This document shows, piece after piece, positions 1 to 10,000 of a DNA stretch of 64,000 bases. The position numbers were made by a program, and so were the translations under genes. Every line of letters begins with the position of its first letter. Positions within the stretch are counted from its first letter, which is position 1. Under the pieces are notes generated by a model. The model was not told the origin of the DNA and searched no databases. It saw only the letters and a list, made by a program, of their open reading frames with translations. This stretch comes from Amphibalanus amphitrite (taxonomy: Eukaryota > Arthropoda > Thecostraca > Balanomorpha > Balanidae). The DNA lies in the NCBI RefSeq assembly GCF_019059575.1, contig NW_024881600.1, positions 744,001 through 808,000 on the forward strand. The letters are read 5' to 3'.

Positions 1-590
1 AGGGGCTATCATCTTGAAGTGCTGCCTACGTGTAAAACTACGATGAGTGTAAAACTGCAATACATATTACTAACTGCTTCGGTTAGCTGGAAGTGACAAA
101 AAAAAGTTTCGGATGAAGAGGTTTATTTCACATCGGAGTAAGTACCATTTAGGAAATACCAGGGTTGAACACATATCACCATACATTGCTCATCGAGCAA
201 TATTACACGCAGAAGGACACCAATTATCAGCACGCTTCATGACTTATATTTAGAAAGGAATCAGAAGATGGGAGACACAAAAATAGCCGAAAAAAGGCAT
301 CGAATAATGAATTCTAGCGCCAACTAACCACACGAGTTTTACAAATGAGAACGCAACAATCAACTATGCACAAACTGGCAGTGCCGAGACAGAGATTGTA
401 AACGAAACAATGCTCACACATCTATGTAGAGAAAAATTCATTGAAGCCCTTCCGAAAATCAGGGCAACAGACATCCTGGTATTGGATAAGCGAACACGAA
501 ACATCAGACAACCATCAGGGAATAAACAGCCCACGCAGCGCACCACTCATGGCACAGGGGACACCAGCACACAGCAGTCAGCACCAGCGC
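1..590. other. AT-rich 3' flank of the sulfotransferase gene
   Basis: No coding signal is visible. The stretch is AT-rich, lies directly downstream of the minus-strand sulfotransferase stop codon, and probably holds its 3' UTR. Confidence 0.5.
122..127 (-). terminator. Candidate polyadenylation signal (AATAAA) for the sulfotransferase
   Basis: The plus strand reads tttatt, so the minus strand reads AATAAA, about 465 bases downstream of the sulfotransferase stop. It lies in AT-rich DNA. Assignment rests on the motif and position only. Confidence 0.35.
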
Positions 591-1511
591 CTAACTGGGT
601 AACGCGACCTCCTCGCTGGCCCACTTGAGGAACGTCTCGCTCTCCTCCTCCGTAAAGTACTTCCTCCAGTTGCCGGCGGCGTCCTCCTGCTCGAAGGCGT
701 CGCCGCCGCCGGCCACGGTGCCGGCCTGCTCCCAGTGGTGGTAGTTGGAACCGGGGTCGGCGCGCATCACGTCAGTGCTCGTCTGGCGGACGATCTCGTC
801 CACCTGCCGGTCGGTGACGGGCCGCTCGAGGAACTCGGCCACGCGGCGCACCACGGCCGCCCGCTCCGTCTGCAGCTGCTCGTAGGTGATGCAGAGCACG
901 GTGGCCGCGTGCCGCTGGTAGCCGCGCACGTGCTCGCGGTACGGCCCGTACGTCACCTCGCCGCGCGTGAAGCTGTCGCGGAACTCGGTGAACGAGCCGC
1001 TGTACAGGTGCGGCCCGAACCGGCGCGAGAAGTGGTAGTAGGAGACGCAGACGTCGCGCGGGTCGCGGCTGACGTAGAGCAGCTTGGCGCCGCTGGAGAG
1101 CACGCCGCTGGGCAGCAGGTGGTAGGGCAGGTGGGTGCGGATCATACGCGGGTCGGCCACCTCCTCCAGCGGCACTGTGGCCATGAACGTGTTCTCGGGC
1201 GGCGCGTCCAGCAGCGGGAACCGGTGCTGCTGCGGCACCGCGCTGGCGCCGGAGCCGGCCGACGACTGGCCGCCCGTCACCAGCCGCCACACGAGCTCCT
1301 GCAGCCACGAGCCGCCCGACTGCGGAAAGCTGGCCACCACCACGTCCGTAGGTCGGCCGACGAACTGGGCCCAGTGCTGCGGGCAGCCGAACTCCAGGTG
1401 CAGGTTGGTTAGTACCGTGTTCCGGTAGCGGCAGTGGCGCAGCAGGGCCTTCTCGTAGGTGGCGTCGGCCGGCAGCGTCTCCCACTCGTCCGGCGGGTGA
1501 AGCGTAGACAT
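591..1511 (-). CDS. Cytosolic sulfotransferase, SULT4A1-like, single exon
   Basis: An uninterrupted 306-residue reading frame starts with ATG (cat at 1509-1511) and ends with TAG (591-593). The family transfers sulfate from PAPS to small molecules in the cytosol. Visible family marks are the 5'-phosphosulfate loop region SFPQSGGSW (residues 61-69), the THLPYHLLP segment with the presumed catalytic His127, and SRDPRDVCVSYYHF (148-161) of the 3'-phosphate site. The C-terminal GNWRKYF (280-286) matches the GxWK region. Two features are odd. The loop lysine of the usual PKSG motif is Gln64, and the RKG triplet normally ahead of GxW is replaced by QEDAAG. Overall layout resembles the SULT4A1 branch, whose members are weak or inactive enzymes, so PAPS binding may be reduced. 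The length is typical of the family, so no further exon is needed. GC content is much higher than in the flanks. Confidence 0.86.
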   Translation of the reverse strand: MSTLHPPDEWETLPADATYEKALLRHCRYRNTVLTNLHLEFGCPQHWAQFVGRPTDVVVASFPQSGGSWLQELVWRLVTGGQSSAGSGASAVPQQHRFPLLDAPPENTFMATVPLEEVADPRMIRTHLPYHLLPSGVLSSGAKLLYVSRDPRDVCVSYYHFSRRFGPHLYSGSFTEFRDSFTRGEVTYGPYREHVRGYQRHAATVLCITYEQLQTERAAVVRRVAEFLERPVTDRQVDEIVRQTSTDVMRADPGSNYHHWEQAGTVAGGGDAFEQEDAAGNWRKYFTEEESETFLKWASEEVALPS

Positions 1512-4246
1512 CGCGGCCTCCTGATGAGTCCCGGGGGCACTTCTGAACTCTCACCAGCCACGCGTCTCCCAAGCAGAGCTACACAAAGCCTCAGCGCCGT
1601 CCACCGACCCGGCTCTCACCGACAAAAAGCGCAGCACCTGCGAGATAAAAAGCCAACTTCCCTGGGTATGTGCGCTCCGTGCGGAGCCCGACTCTCACAA
1701 ACTAGCACAATATCCGGGCACACCCGCGCCGAACCCCGGCTGGAATCCGCTCCTCTCCAGTCCACCAGCTCTCCCAGAATAGTCGGCTCACACCGGGACG
1801 TCTCCACACGCAGACTGCGGCACTCGCGAGCTCTCGCTGTGCGTCCACGATGGGACAGGGTCGATAACTGGTTGCAGTTCGCCGTCCGGGCGCGAGCGGC
1901 CGCGCCGGCAGCGCCAGAATGCCCGCCAGGCGGCGCCGCGGCGCCCGCCAGGGGCGGTGCCAGCAACTTCTGGAGTATAGACCGGGGTCGGCATGTGTGC
2001 AATACACCAGTGACGGACTCACAGCACACTTGGTCAGAGGCGGCGCCAGGATGGCAGAAGGGAGGGTATAAGACCTCGAGGCACATCCAGGACGGAGGTG
2101 GCTGTGAGCGGCCGATGAGCACCTCCAGTCTGGTCCGATCCGGTCTTCGGATAGGCGAGGCCGCAGGGGGAGGGAGCTGACGCCGCCATTGTTCGCCGCT
2201 ACCGGCCCTGCCCGTCGCGTGATCTGATTTCGATAGAGCTACTCTGGACAATCCAGAACAATGACACGATGCACAGTAGATTGCATGTTTCGCAATACTG
2301 CGCACATACCAAAAAACTCGACCAAGCGATCCTGCCTGTCCACCGGGCTATACAATTGGCCGGCAAACAGGCACGGATGACGCAAAGGAGACACTTCTGA
2401 GCTCGTTGTTTATGGATAGACGGCGGCACTGGCGTCGCAACCACAGCCGGATTGGCAATACATAAACATCACTTAGTTGCTCAATACTCGGCGCAGCATG
2501 AGAGTTACTGGTGACTGATATTTACATTCCCCCTGCATGGCACACCATATCAGATGATTGTCGGGATGCCTACAGTACATTAGTTGCAGCCGCCTCAGTG
2601 GCTGGTAACGCTGGCATGCCTTGTGCGACGTCCACAGGCCGGACGAAATGCTGTTTTTGCTCGCTTACCGCCAACCACCAATCCATTTTTGTGCCCCATG
2701 TGGGCTTTGTAATTAAATTGGAGGAGTGTTGGAACGGCAGACAATTGCATTTTATCACTTACTAGCCCACGATTCACGAACCATCGATGAAATATCACTT
2801 GCTGCAAGCTGTACCACGTTGTATAGGTTTTTGTTCACAGTATGCTAGTATTTAGTAACATACGAAACAAATGATTTATAACCTAATAGGGAGGTCATCG
2901 CTCAGCGACCTATCAGATCGAGCAGCAACTTGACGAGCTCGCCGCTAACTTTTCAGTCATTGGTTTTGATGAGGATTGCGAATCGTTGCTACAAAACTGA
3001 CGTGAACAAGGCATGCTTGGAAGATAGTAATAACCGCGATGACAGTGTGTGGGATAGCCAAGGCGTGGTTTAGAAAGCAAACACTCGTACAACTTGAGGA
3101 ACAAAAGCATGTTTGCCTTGCTGGGAGACAGAACACCTACAAGGCGTTTCTAATTATGCTGGACAACACAAAACAACCTCGATCATAACAAGGTGGGTGG
3201 CAATTAAGACAGTGCTCATGCGAGCAAAAATACGTGATCATCACCGAAGTACACCCCTGGCAAAGGCCTGCTCCCGATGTCACACGAATGGATAGGCACG
3301 AGCGGCTACCGGGCGATGAGCCATTCAAAGCCGATAACCGATATACAGCAGGCCCATCACGACTAAGATAGCCGCACTCTAAGCTCGGGGCTCCTGTTTT
3401 CTGATGCCCTGCAGTGACGGTGATGTCACGACCTCACCAATCTCCGTGATATCATTTACGTCAGCAGTGAGGCTCGAACGAACTTCGTAGAAAAAAGTCC
3501 GCAGATTCAATAGACAATCTCGAATATTATTTATTGCATTATACTTCGAGTTGGCTTTAAGGCAAATACATCTATGGCTACCTTGAATCACAACACGGTC
3601 AACACTGAGCATTATTGTCGATTAAGCACAAGTATCAATAAAATAATAAACGATAGTAATCGCTTCAAAGACCTGACTTGGCCAATATTCATTTAAATAT
3701 TCGTTTACCATACATATACATCACAGCACACCCAATGAATACGAATGCATCGTCTACATTATTCCACGGGTATAAACATTCCAAGAAGCAACTTCTCCCC
3801 ACACACATCCAGAGTACGGCACACCCGCTACTCACAAGGAACTTCTGTCCGGTCATCATCCGACACTTAGCCACATCACTAATCAGGGAGTAGAGGCAAC
3901 TCCCGAAAACTTGATGCAACACCCACCGTAAATGATTTCTAGTCAGCCGTAAGGGTTGAACGATCCAGCAGGGTATTTGACGCACGCAGAAGCCCTGCTG
4001 GCTGCCAGAATTAGCTCCGAGCCAGGGCGGAGCAGAAGGCTGCACGGACGGCGGGCGGGCGGGCGGTAGTGGTGCTTGATCGGAGGTATGCTAACTGGGG
4101 AAGCACGGAGACGAATTAGGAGGTAGCGTTACAAATCCATTAGGCGAGGTTTGTTTAGGTCATACATTGGCTGAGTCCGGCCGCCGACCGGGTAACTTGA
4201 GACCGCTGATCCGATGAGGTCAGGTCAAGTCAGGTCAGGTCGGTCA
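1512..4246. other. Intergenic stretch upstream of the sulfotransferase
   Basis: Positions 1512-2210 are GC-rich and probably hold the sulfotransferase promoter and 5' UTR. I could not fix a TATA box on the minus strand. A TATAAG sits on the plus strand near 2067, but no gene follows it. From about 2220 to 4050 the DNA is of ordinary composition, and open frames are short and unlike any known protein. Confidence 0.4.
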
Positions 4247-4500
4247 GACCGCTCAGACCCGCAGCTCGGTGGCGTCTGACCCGGTGAGGTCAGGTAGGCT
4301 GGGTCGGTCGGTTGGACCCGCGGCTCGGTGGCGTCTGACCCGGTGAGGTCAGGTAGGCTGGGTCGGTCGGTTGGACCCGCGGCTCGGTGGCGTCTGACCC
4401 GGTCAGGTCAGGTAGGCTGGGTCGGTCGGTTGGACCCGCGGCTCGGTGGCGTCTGACCCGGTCAGGTCAGGTCAGGTCGGGTCGCTGACCGTTCACGGCT
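4247..4500. repeat. 59-bp minisatellite, about four units
   Basis: The string gctcggtggcgtctgacc recurs at 4264, 4323, 4382 and 4441, giving a period of exactly 59 bases. The units contain gaggtcaggt and gggtcggtcggttgg and are almost identical, so the array is recent. Degenerate ggtcag runs continue on both sides (4200-4560). Confidence 0.9.
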
Positions 4501-4568
4501 CAGCCCGCGGTTCGGTGATGACTGACCCGCTGAGGTGAGGTGAGGCCAGGTTGTGTCGGTTGGACTGT

Positions 4569-4685
4569 TCACTCGTTTGTCCGCGGCTCGGCGGTGACTC
4601 TCAGCCAGCTGGCGGTGAGCGGCGCGCCGCACCGTCCCAGCCGCAGCAGGTCGCCCTCCGCCGTCCTGTACAGGTCACAGGCCGC
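4569..4685 (-). CDS. STK11IP: Possible alternative last exon of STK11IP
   Basis: A GC-rich 38-codon stretch ends in TGA (4569-4571) and follows a good acceptor on the minus strand (ctcctgttgcag, then GCGGCC). It would be reached if the CTGCAG/GTGACT donor at 6876/6875 were used instead of reading through to the stop at 6861. Phase 0 fits. The residues (starting AACDLYRTAEGDLL) look coding in composition, but I cannot match them to the STK11IP C terminus, so the simpler ending at 6861 is preferred. Confidence 0.3.
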   Translation of the reverse strand, partial: AACDLYRTAEGDLLRLGRCGAPLTASWLRVTAEPRTNE

Positions 4686-6860
4686 CTGCAACAGGAGCTC
4701 TGTCAGCCGCGCCGCCGCCGCCGCCGCCGCCCCACTGCGACCGCCCCTGGTCACAGAGTGGTCGCTCCCAGACCCCCTCCCCCCCCCACAGCAGTCCTCT
4801 GTCCCACCCTGCACGGCCGGCAGACCTGGCAGCGCGCGGGAGGCACGGCACACTCGTGCCAAGACACCGGCCGAAATAAAGCCGCATGGCAGGAACGCTT
4901 CGCCGCCGCCCCCGCCGACCGATCGCGCCGCGTGAGGCATAGTTTCACTTAGCAAAGTCAACAGACATGCCAGTTAAACATCGACGGCTGATGCAAAATC
5001 AGAGGATGTCGATTAAGGAGAGATGGTAGTCATTTTATCAAATGTCTTCTCGGATATCAGTCTAGCTTTGTCTTCAAAGCACAGCCGCGAGATATACTGA
5101 CGGGCGATTAGGCTGTAATGAGGATCCTCCTACGCTGTCATGCTTTACGATATCTTCCAACAGAGTCATATATAAACGCGACACAAATTCTTGAAATTCT
5201 GTCGGAAACTGACCTCTTCCCAGTAGTGGCAGTTCTCTGCTAGGTACGAAATTATTCACATACGGTAATGCGATGCACTACCACTTACATTACTAACGTA
5301 CGGTGATGCAACAGTCAGAGAGGCAACAGGAGACTTCACTCAACAAAGTGTATCATAAATATCTGCTGCACAGATATTGTGTACACGAGTGAATGTGTAA
5401 ATGCCTTATTCAGTGACACTTCGCGACCCACTAACTTTGCCATGGTCTAGGAGCTAAAAACAAAGGCACACAAAAGTAGATAATAAAACTTAAAAGGTAA
5501 ATAAACCACCACAAAGGAAAAAAGGCAGATGATTATCATAAATATCATGTATTTATACAGTCCACTTGAATAATGCCTCTCAGAATCAAGTATGCCCGTT
5601 CTGAGCACCCTCACAAGGACCACGGTAGCAGTCCAGGCCAGCGACTAATCGGTAGGTGGACCACTGTGCTCAGGGACCACTGAGCTGGACCATGTCCCGG
5701 ACCACAGACCAGACCCAGACCAGACCACGGAGCGGACCGCGTCCGGTCTACAGCAGGGGCCTGCCCTGTAACGCGGCGGAGCCGCAGCTGCGCGCCTGTC
5801 CTAGCCGAACACACGGGGGCTGCCGGCGGGCGGCGGTCGTCTTACTCCGTCAACTCCCGACCTTATCCACTACTAATCCACTAAGCAGCAGCCGGATCTG
5901 AGATACAGAGCACCGACCGAACATCGACTGGCATTGCAGGGAAGGTCCGACAAATGGCGAACGGCTCGCCATGCGCACTCGGCCGCACCGGAAGCTACGG
6001 AAGTTCGATAATCCACCGGTATCGCACACTGAACACAAACGCTTGCATCGACTTTACTTGGCGGGCTCGAGGCTAGGAGACCACACACACTGGTATATGA
6101 ATACTACGATCTACGATACAAGATACAGATTCCTGAGCGTACATCAGAGCACCAAGGTAGATAGTTGGCGAAAAGCGGCTATCTAAGGCAACTTCTGCGC
6201 GTTTCGCCCGTGTCAAGGCACTGCCACTCCTCACTACAAGCTCACCGCGGATGGCGGCAGCACTAGAGATCACAGCCCCAACTCGAAGACTGCGTCTGCC
6301 CGCGCCCTGCGCACGCTAATCATGAAAGCCAGCCCACAGCCATCCACACCGCTAAACGCGCCCCAGGCAGCACCGACGAGCAGTTAACCAGCCCGTTAAC
6401 CGGCTCGTCGGCTTGTCTACATACACAGACGCTGCATGCGATCTCGCCGGACCCAAACCCAGCTCTGGTGATATACAGAGCTCGGCCTGATACGACCGGG
6501 CTCCCTGAAAGACGCGGCTCGCGCCCAACCGGCGGCTGAGTGTCATAGTTAGCACCCACAGGGCTGAACGAGAGAGAGAGAACCAAACACCACTTCCACC
6601 GCACAGGTGCTTTCTGTATGGCTTCCGTTGGTAATGTAAGGCTGCCTTTTAGTACCATCGATGTCCCACTGTTGTACTATTTCTTGTCTGTCAATGTTAT
6701 GTCTGTGAGAATGCTTGTTTTGTTTTCGCTCCCCGTAAGGCCGTCTCTAAGCTAGCATACAATATATCATATGATAATAGCTACCACCACCTCCCCCTCC
6801 GTGCTAACGCGTAGTGGCGGCAGTGGGCCGGGGGCGGGGGCGGGGGCGGGGGCGGCGGGC
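4686..6860. other. Intergenic or 3'-flanking DNA with no clear gene
   Basis: It contains a short GCC-repeat run (4705-4735) and a degenerate GGACCA-rich patch (about 5615-5760). Open frames here do not resemble known proteins and show no consistent splice-site pairing. No strong AATAAA was seen for STK11IP. Confidence 0.4.
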
Positions 6861-7046
6861 TCAGCCCTCAGTCACCTGCAGCGGCTGGCCGGCTGCCGCC
6901 CACGGCTGCTCCAGGCCCGCCACCAGTTCCGCCACGGTGGCGCGGCTGGCCGCCGACAGCCTCCAGCTGTGTTCGGTACCCGAGCTGGCGTCCTGGAACA
7001 GCAGCCGCAGACCGGGCCGGCCGGCCGAGGCGCACCGCAGCAGCTC
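6861..7046 (-). CDS. STK11IP: STK11IP exon 20 (C terminus and stop)
   Basis: The acceptor cttcctcccccag is the last of a five-copy tandem array of this acceptor. It enters in phase 0 and codes [20 protein letters not shown] through [10 protein letters not shown], matching the family SAPEDLRLLFYDE...IREPWEE end. TGA is at 6861-6863. A donor-like CAG/GTGACT just before the stop leaves open splicing to 4569-4685. Confidence 0.82.
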   Translation of the reverse strand, partial: ELLRCASAGRPGLRLLFQDASSGTEHSWRLSAASRATVAELVAGLEQPWAAAGQPLQVTEG

Positions 7047-10000
7047 CTGGGGGAGGAAGGGGAGGGGTTAGATACTGACCGGGCCGGCCGGCCGAGGCGC
7101 ACCGCAGCAGCTCCTGGGGGAGGAAGGGGAGGGGTTAGATACTGACCGGGCCGGCCGGCCGAGGCGCACCGCAGCAGCTCCTGGGGAGGAACAGACGGGA
7201 GGGGTTAGATACTGACCGGGCCGGCCGGCCGAGGCGCACCGCAGCAGCTCCTGGGGGAGGAAGGGGAGGGGTTAGATACTGACCGGGCCGGCCGGCCGGC
7301 CGAGGCGCACCGCAGCAGCTCCTGGGAAGGAAGGGGAGGGGTTAGATACGGGCAGGGCGGACGGGAAGGGATAGAATCATAAGCCGGCCGGCAGAGGCCG
7401 CAAGGTCCCTTAGAAAATAGCAGCGCTGCATATTTTGAGCAACAGAAGCTAGTCCAATAACAAAGAATATCGTCCATCATGCCATGATTTCTTTCAGTTA
7501 GGGAAGTTCCATTCTCCTGTTTTCATCTCCGTATTGCTAAGCAGCCCTCCCGGCATCCCTGACGGAATCTCAGCCAGCTTGTGACGATTAAAATGCAAGA
7601 GCACCGTCGCAGCCACCTTGGCACTTGTTCAAAGGTCAGGACCACCCGGTCGCATGCCACGAGCCTTACTCACTAGTGATAGCAGTAATAAGTGACATAC
7701 ACTTCAGCGGTCTCAACGAGCCCCACTCAATGACTGGCAAGGGGCTGCGGCGGAGGCACTTCTCATTTTGTTATAATCTGGACACCGAAACATTTGCATG
7801 CATCGTCTGCTACCAACACTCTGATTTCTAGCCCAATGCAGCTGTGATCCTCGATTTACCCTGTGTTTGGAAAAATATGTTAAACACAGCTGATTCGTAG
7901 ACAGATTTAATAAGCTTTATTTCCCTATAAAGCTACTCATTTGATTAAGGAAAAAATGTCAGTTTCATCCTACCCTAAGATTGCGACGGGGGATAGTTAA
8001 ACCCATAGCACGTATAACTATTCAACTATACCAGATATTACTGCTGTCCTAGATAAGGGATCGGCGCCAACCCCGGGCCGCCAGTCCTCCGATAACCTTG
8101 GCAAAGATTGCCTTTAAATCCCCCGTAAGACCGTAGCTGTTATCGCTTTTGTAGTCATTACCGGCAATCACGTGACCAGAATTCCTAGGGTGGACTTGGA
8201 ACAGCGAAATATCACGTGACACTTGGTACGGAAGGACCCGTCCTACACTCACAGGCGATGAGTATTCTGCAGGCATTTTAACGATGGATCACGTGACACT
8301 GCCACACCGACCGGCCGCCGCTCTGGCAAATAACATCGTCCGGCGGACATAGAACGGACTAATTAACCCCCACTCCTCCCCTCCAACTCCAATAGGGCGC
8401 CGGTGAAAGGGACACATCGCGGTCGCCTGATGGGTGTTTTCGCCCTCCCGATCGACCGGGCAGAGAATCCTGGGAGGGGAGGGGGGGGGCACTATATTAA
8501 AGGGACTATCCCACCTTTAACATGGGGTTTGAGTTGAGATAGCCAAGTTTGCGGCGAGGTTCAGAAACCACTATCTATCTAGGTTGCAACCCCCGCGGCC
8601 TCTTGGTGTTGAAGAAATTCGTTCCCTTCATTTGAAAATGGGCCTTGCGCAAGGCCCTATCTTCAACATGGAGCGACCGTTAGTGTGACGTCACCTCGTT
8701 TAGTCATTCTGATTTAAATGGGTTTGTTCGTTGAAAAATCGCTTAAAACTTGGTCTGAACTTTGTTGTGGTGCCTACAGAGTAAAAAGAATCAGCTTTAT
8801 GACAGTACTGTGGCCTGGGGAAGGAGGTAATTTTGGGCTGTGACGTCACATATTTGAAAGTTTGTGTTTGGAATATGGGAAGCCTAAGATGTTTAATGAA
8901 AAATAAATGCCAGAACCGTGTTCCTGGTCATCCAATCTATAAAGTCGGGCACAATTTAACTGGTTTTAACAACATTTTAAAAGGTGGGATAGTTCCTTTA
9001 AAACAATCCTGGGGAGGCGCAGCAACAAACTGCTTACTGCGGAGCTGTTCATTTGCAATTTGTATCTCTCCCTCTCGTCCTCTTTGTCCTCTCTTTATCT
9101 CTCAATCTATCTTTATCTCCCTCCCGCTATTCATCCATGTCCAATGTCCATCTCCCCTCTCCCTCTCTTTCTCTATATACTTTTTCTCATCCCCTCTTTC
9201 TCCTTCCTATTCTCTCTCTTCTCTCCCGCATTTCCGTCGGGATTTGGCGAACAGCGAACAGTCGGGGAGACCACCACCCTCCTCCCCATCGATCAATACC
9301 GTACGGGGACGTGACCCGATTCAGACGCACGGCGAACACACAGACATAAAGACAGACAGACAGTTAAGGCGACAAACAGGCAGACGGACGGACGGACAGA
9401 CGGACGGACGGACGGACGGACAGACATACGGACAAACAGACCGACAGCTATACGGACAGACAGACAGACATACGGAAAAACAGACCGACAGTCATGTGGA
9501 CAGGCAGTTAGGCGAACGACCATAAAGTCAGACATACGGACAAAAAGGCAGACAAGCAGACGGCCATAAAGACAGAGAAGCTAAGCGGTTATCAGTCTGA
9601 CACGTTGTCATCTCAATTCAAATCTGACGCATACAATCTTATCACAAGTCCACCAAATGACTTGTCATCCGCAAAGTCATGACGAAATTGGCGGTATTGG
9701 GAGTGCTCGCCTGACAATATTCTGTCCGAGCCCAAGCCTCTGAGGAATTCCCAGGACGGATCGACATTCTGCTATTAGTGATAATTGACTTAGCTACTTC
9801 TCTGTAATGTACTGAATATATGCCGGCCATTGGGATCTGCCTATTGGCGGTATCAGACCACATAGAAACCGAGAGGTATACGACATTCATTAAGGGGAGC
9901 TACCAAGTGCGTACCGATCAAATGCACTGGTGCGTCGGGCGTTTGGAAACTTCTATCGGAGGGCGGGGGACGGGGTGTGGGCGGAAGATGGAAAAGTAAC

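Noticed and set aside
735..1412. 225-residue plus-strand frame opposite the sulfotransferase
   Set aside because: Shadow of GC-rich codons; the opposite strand encodes recognisable sulfotransferase motifs.
1616..2305. 229-residue minus-strand frame upstream of the sulfotransferase
   Set aside because: No family resemblance. The sulfotransferase already has a full-length N terminus, so this is probably promoter or 5' UTR.
8833..9525. 230-residue plus-strand frame
   Set aside because: It runs from a MITE through a C/T-rich stretch into the GACA/GACG microsatellite; composition is repeat-driven.
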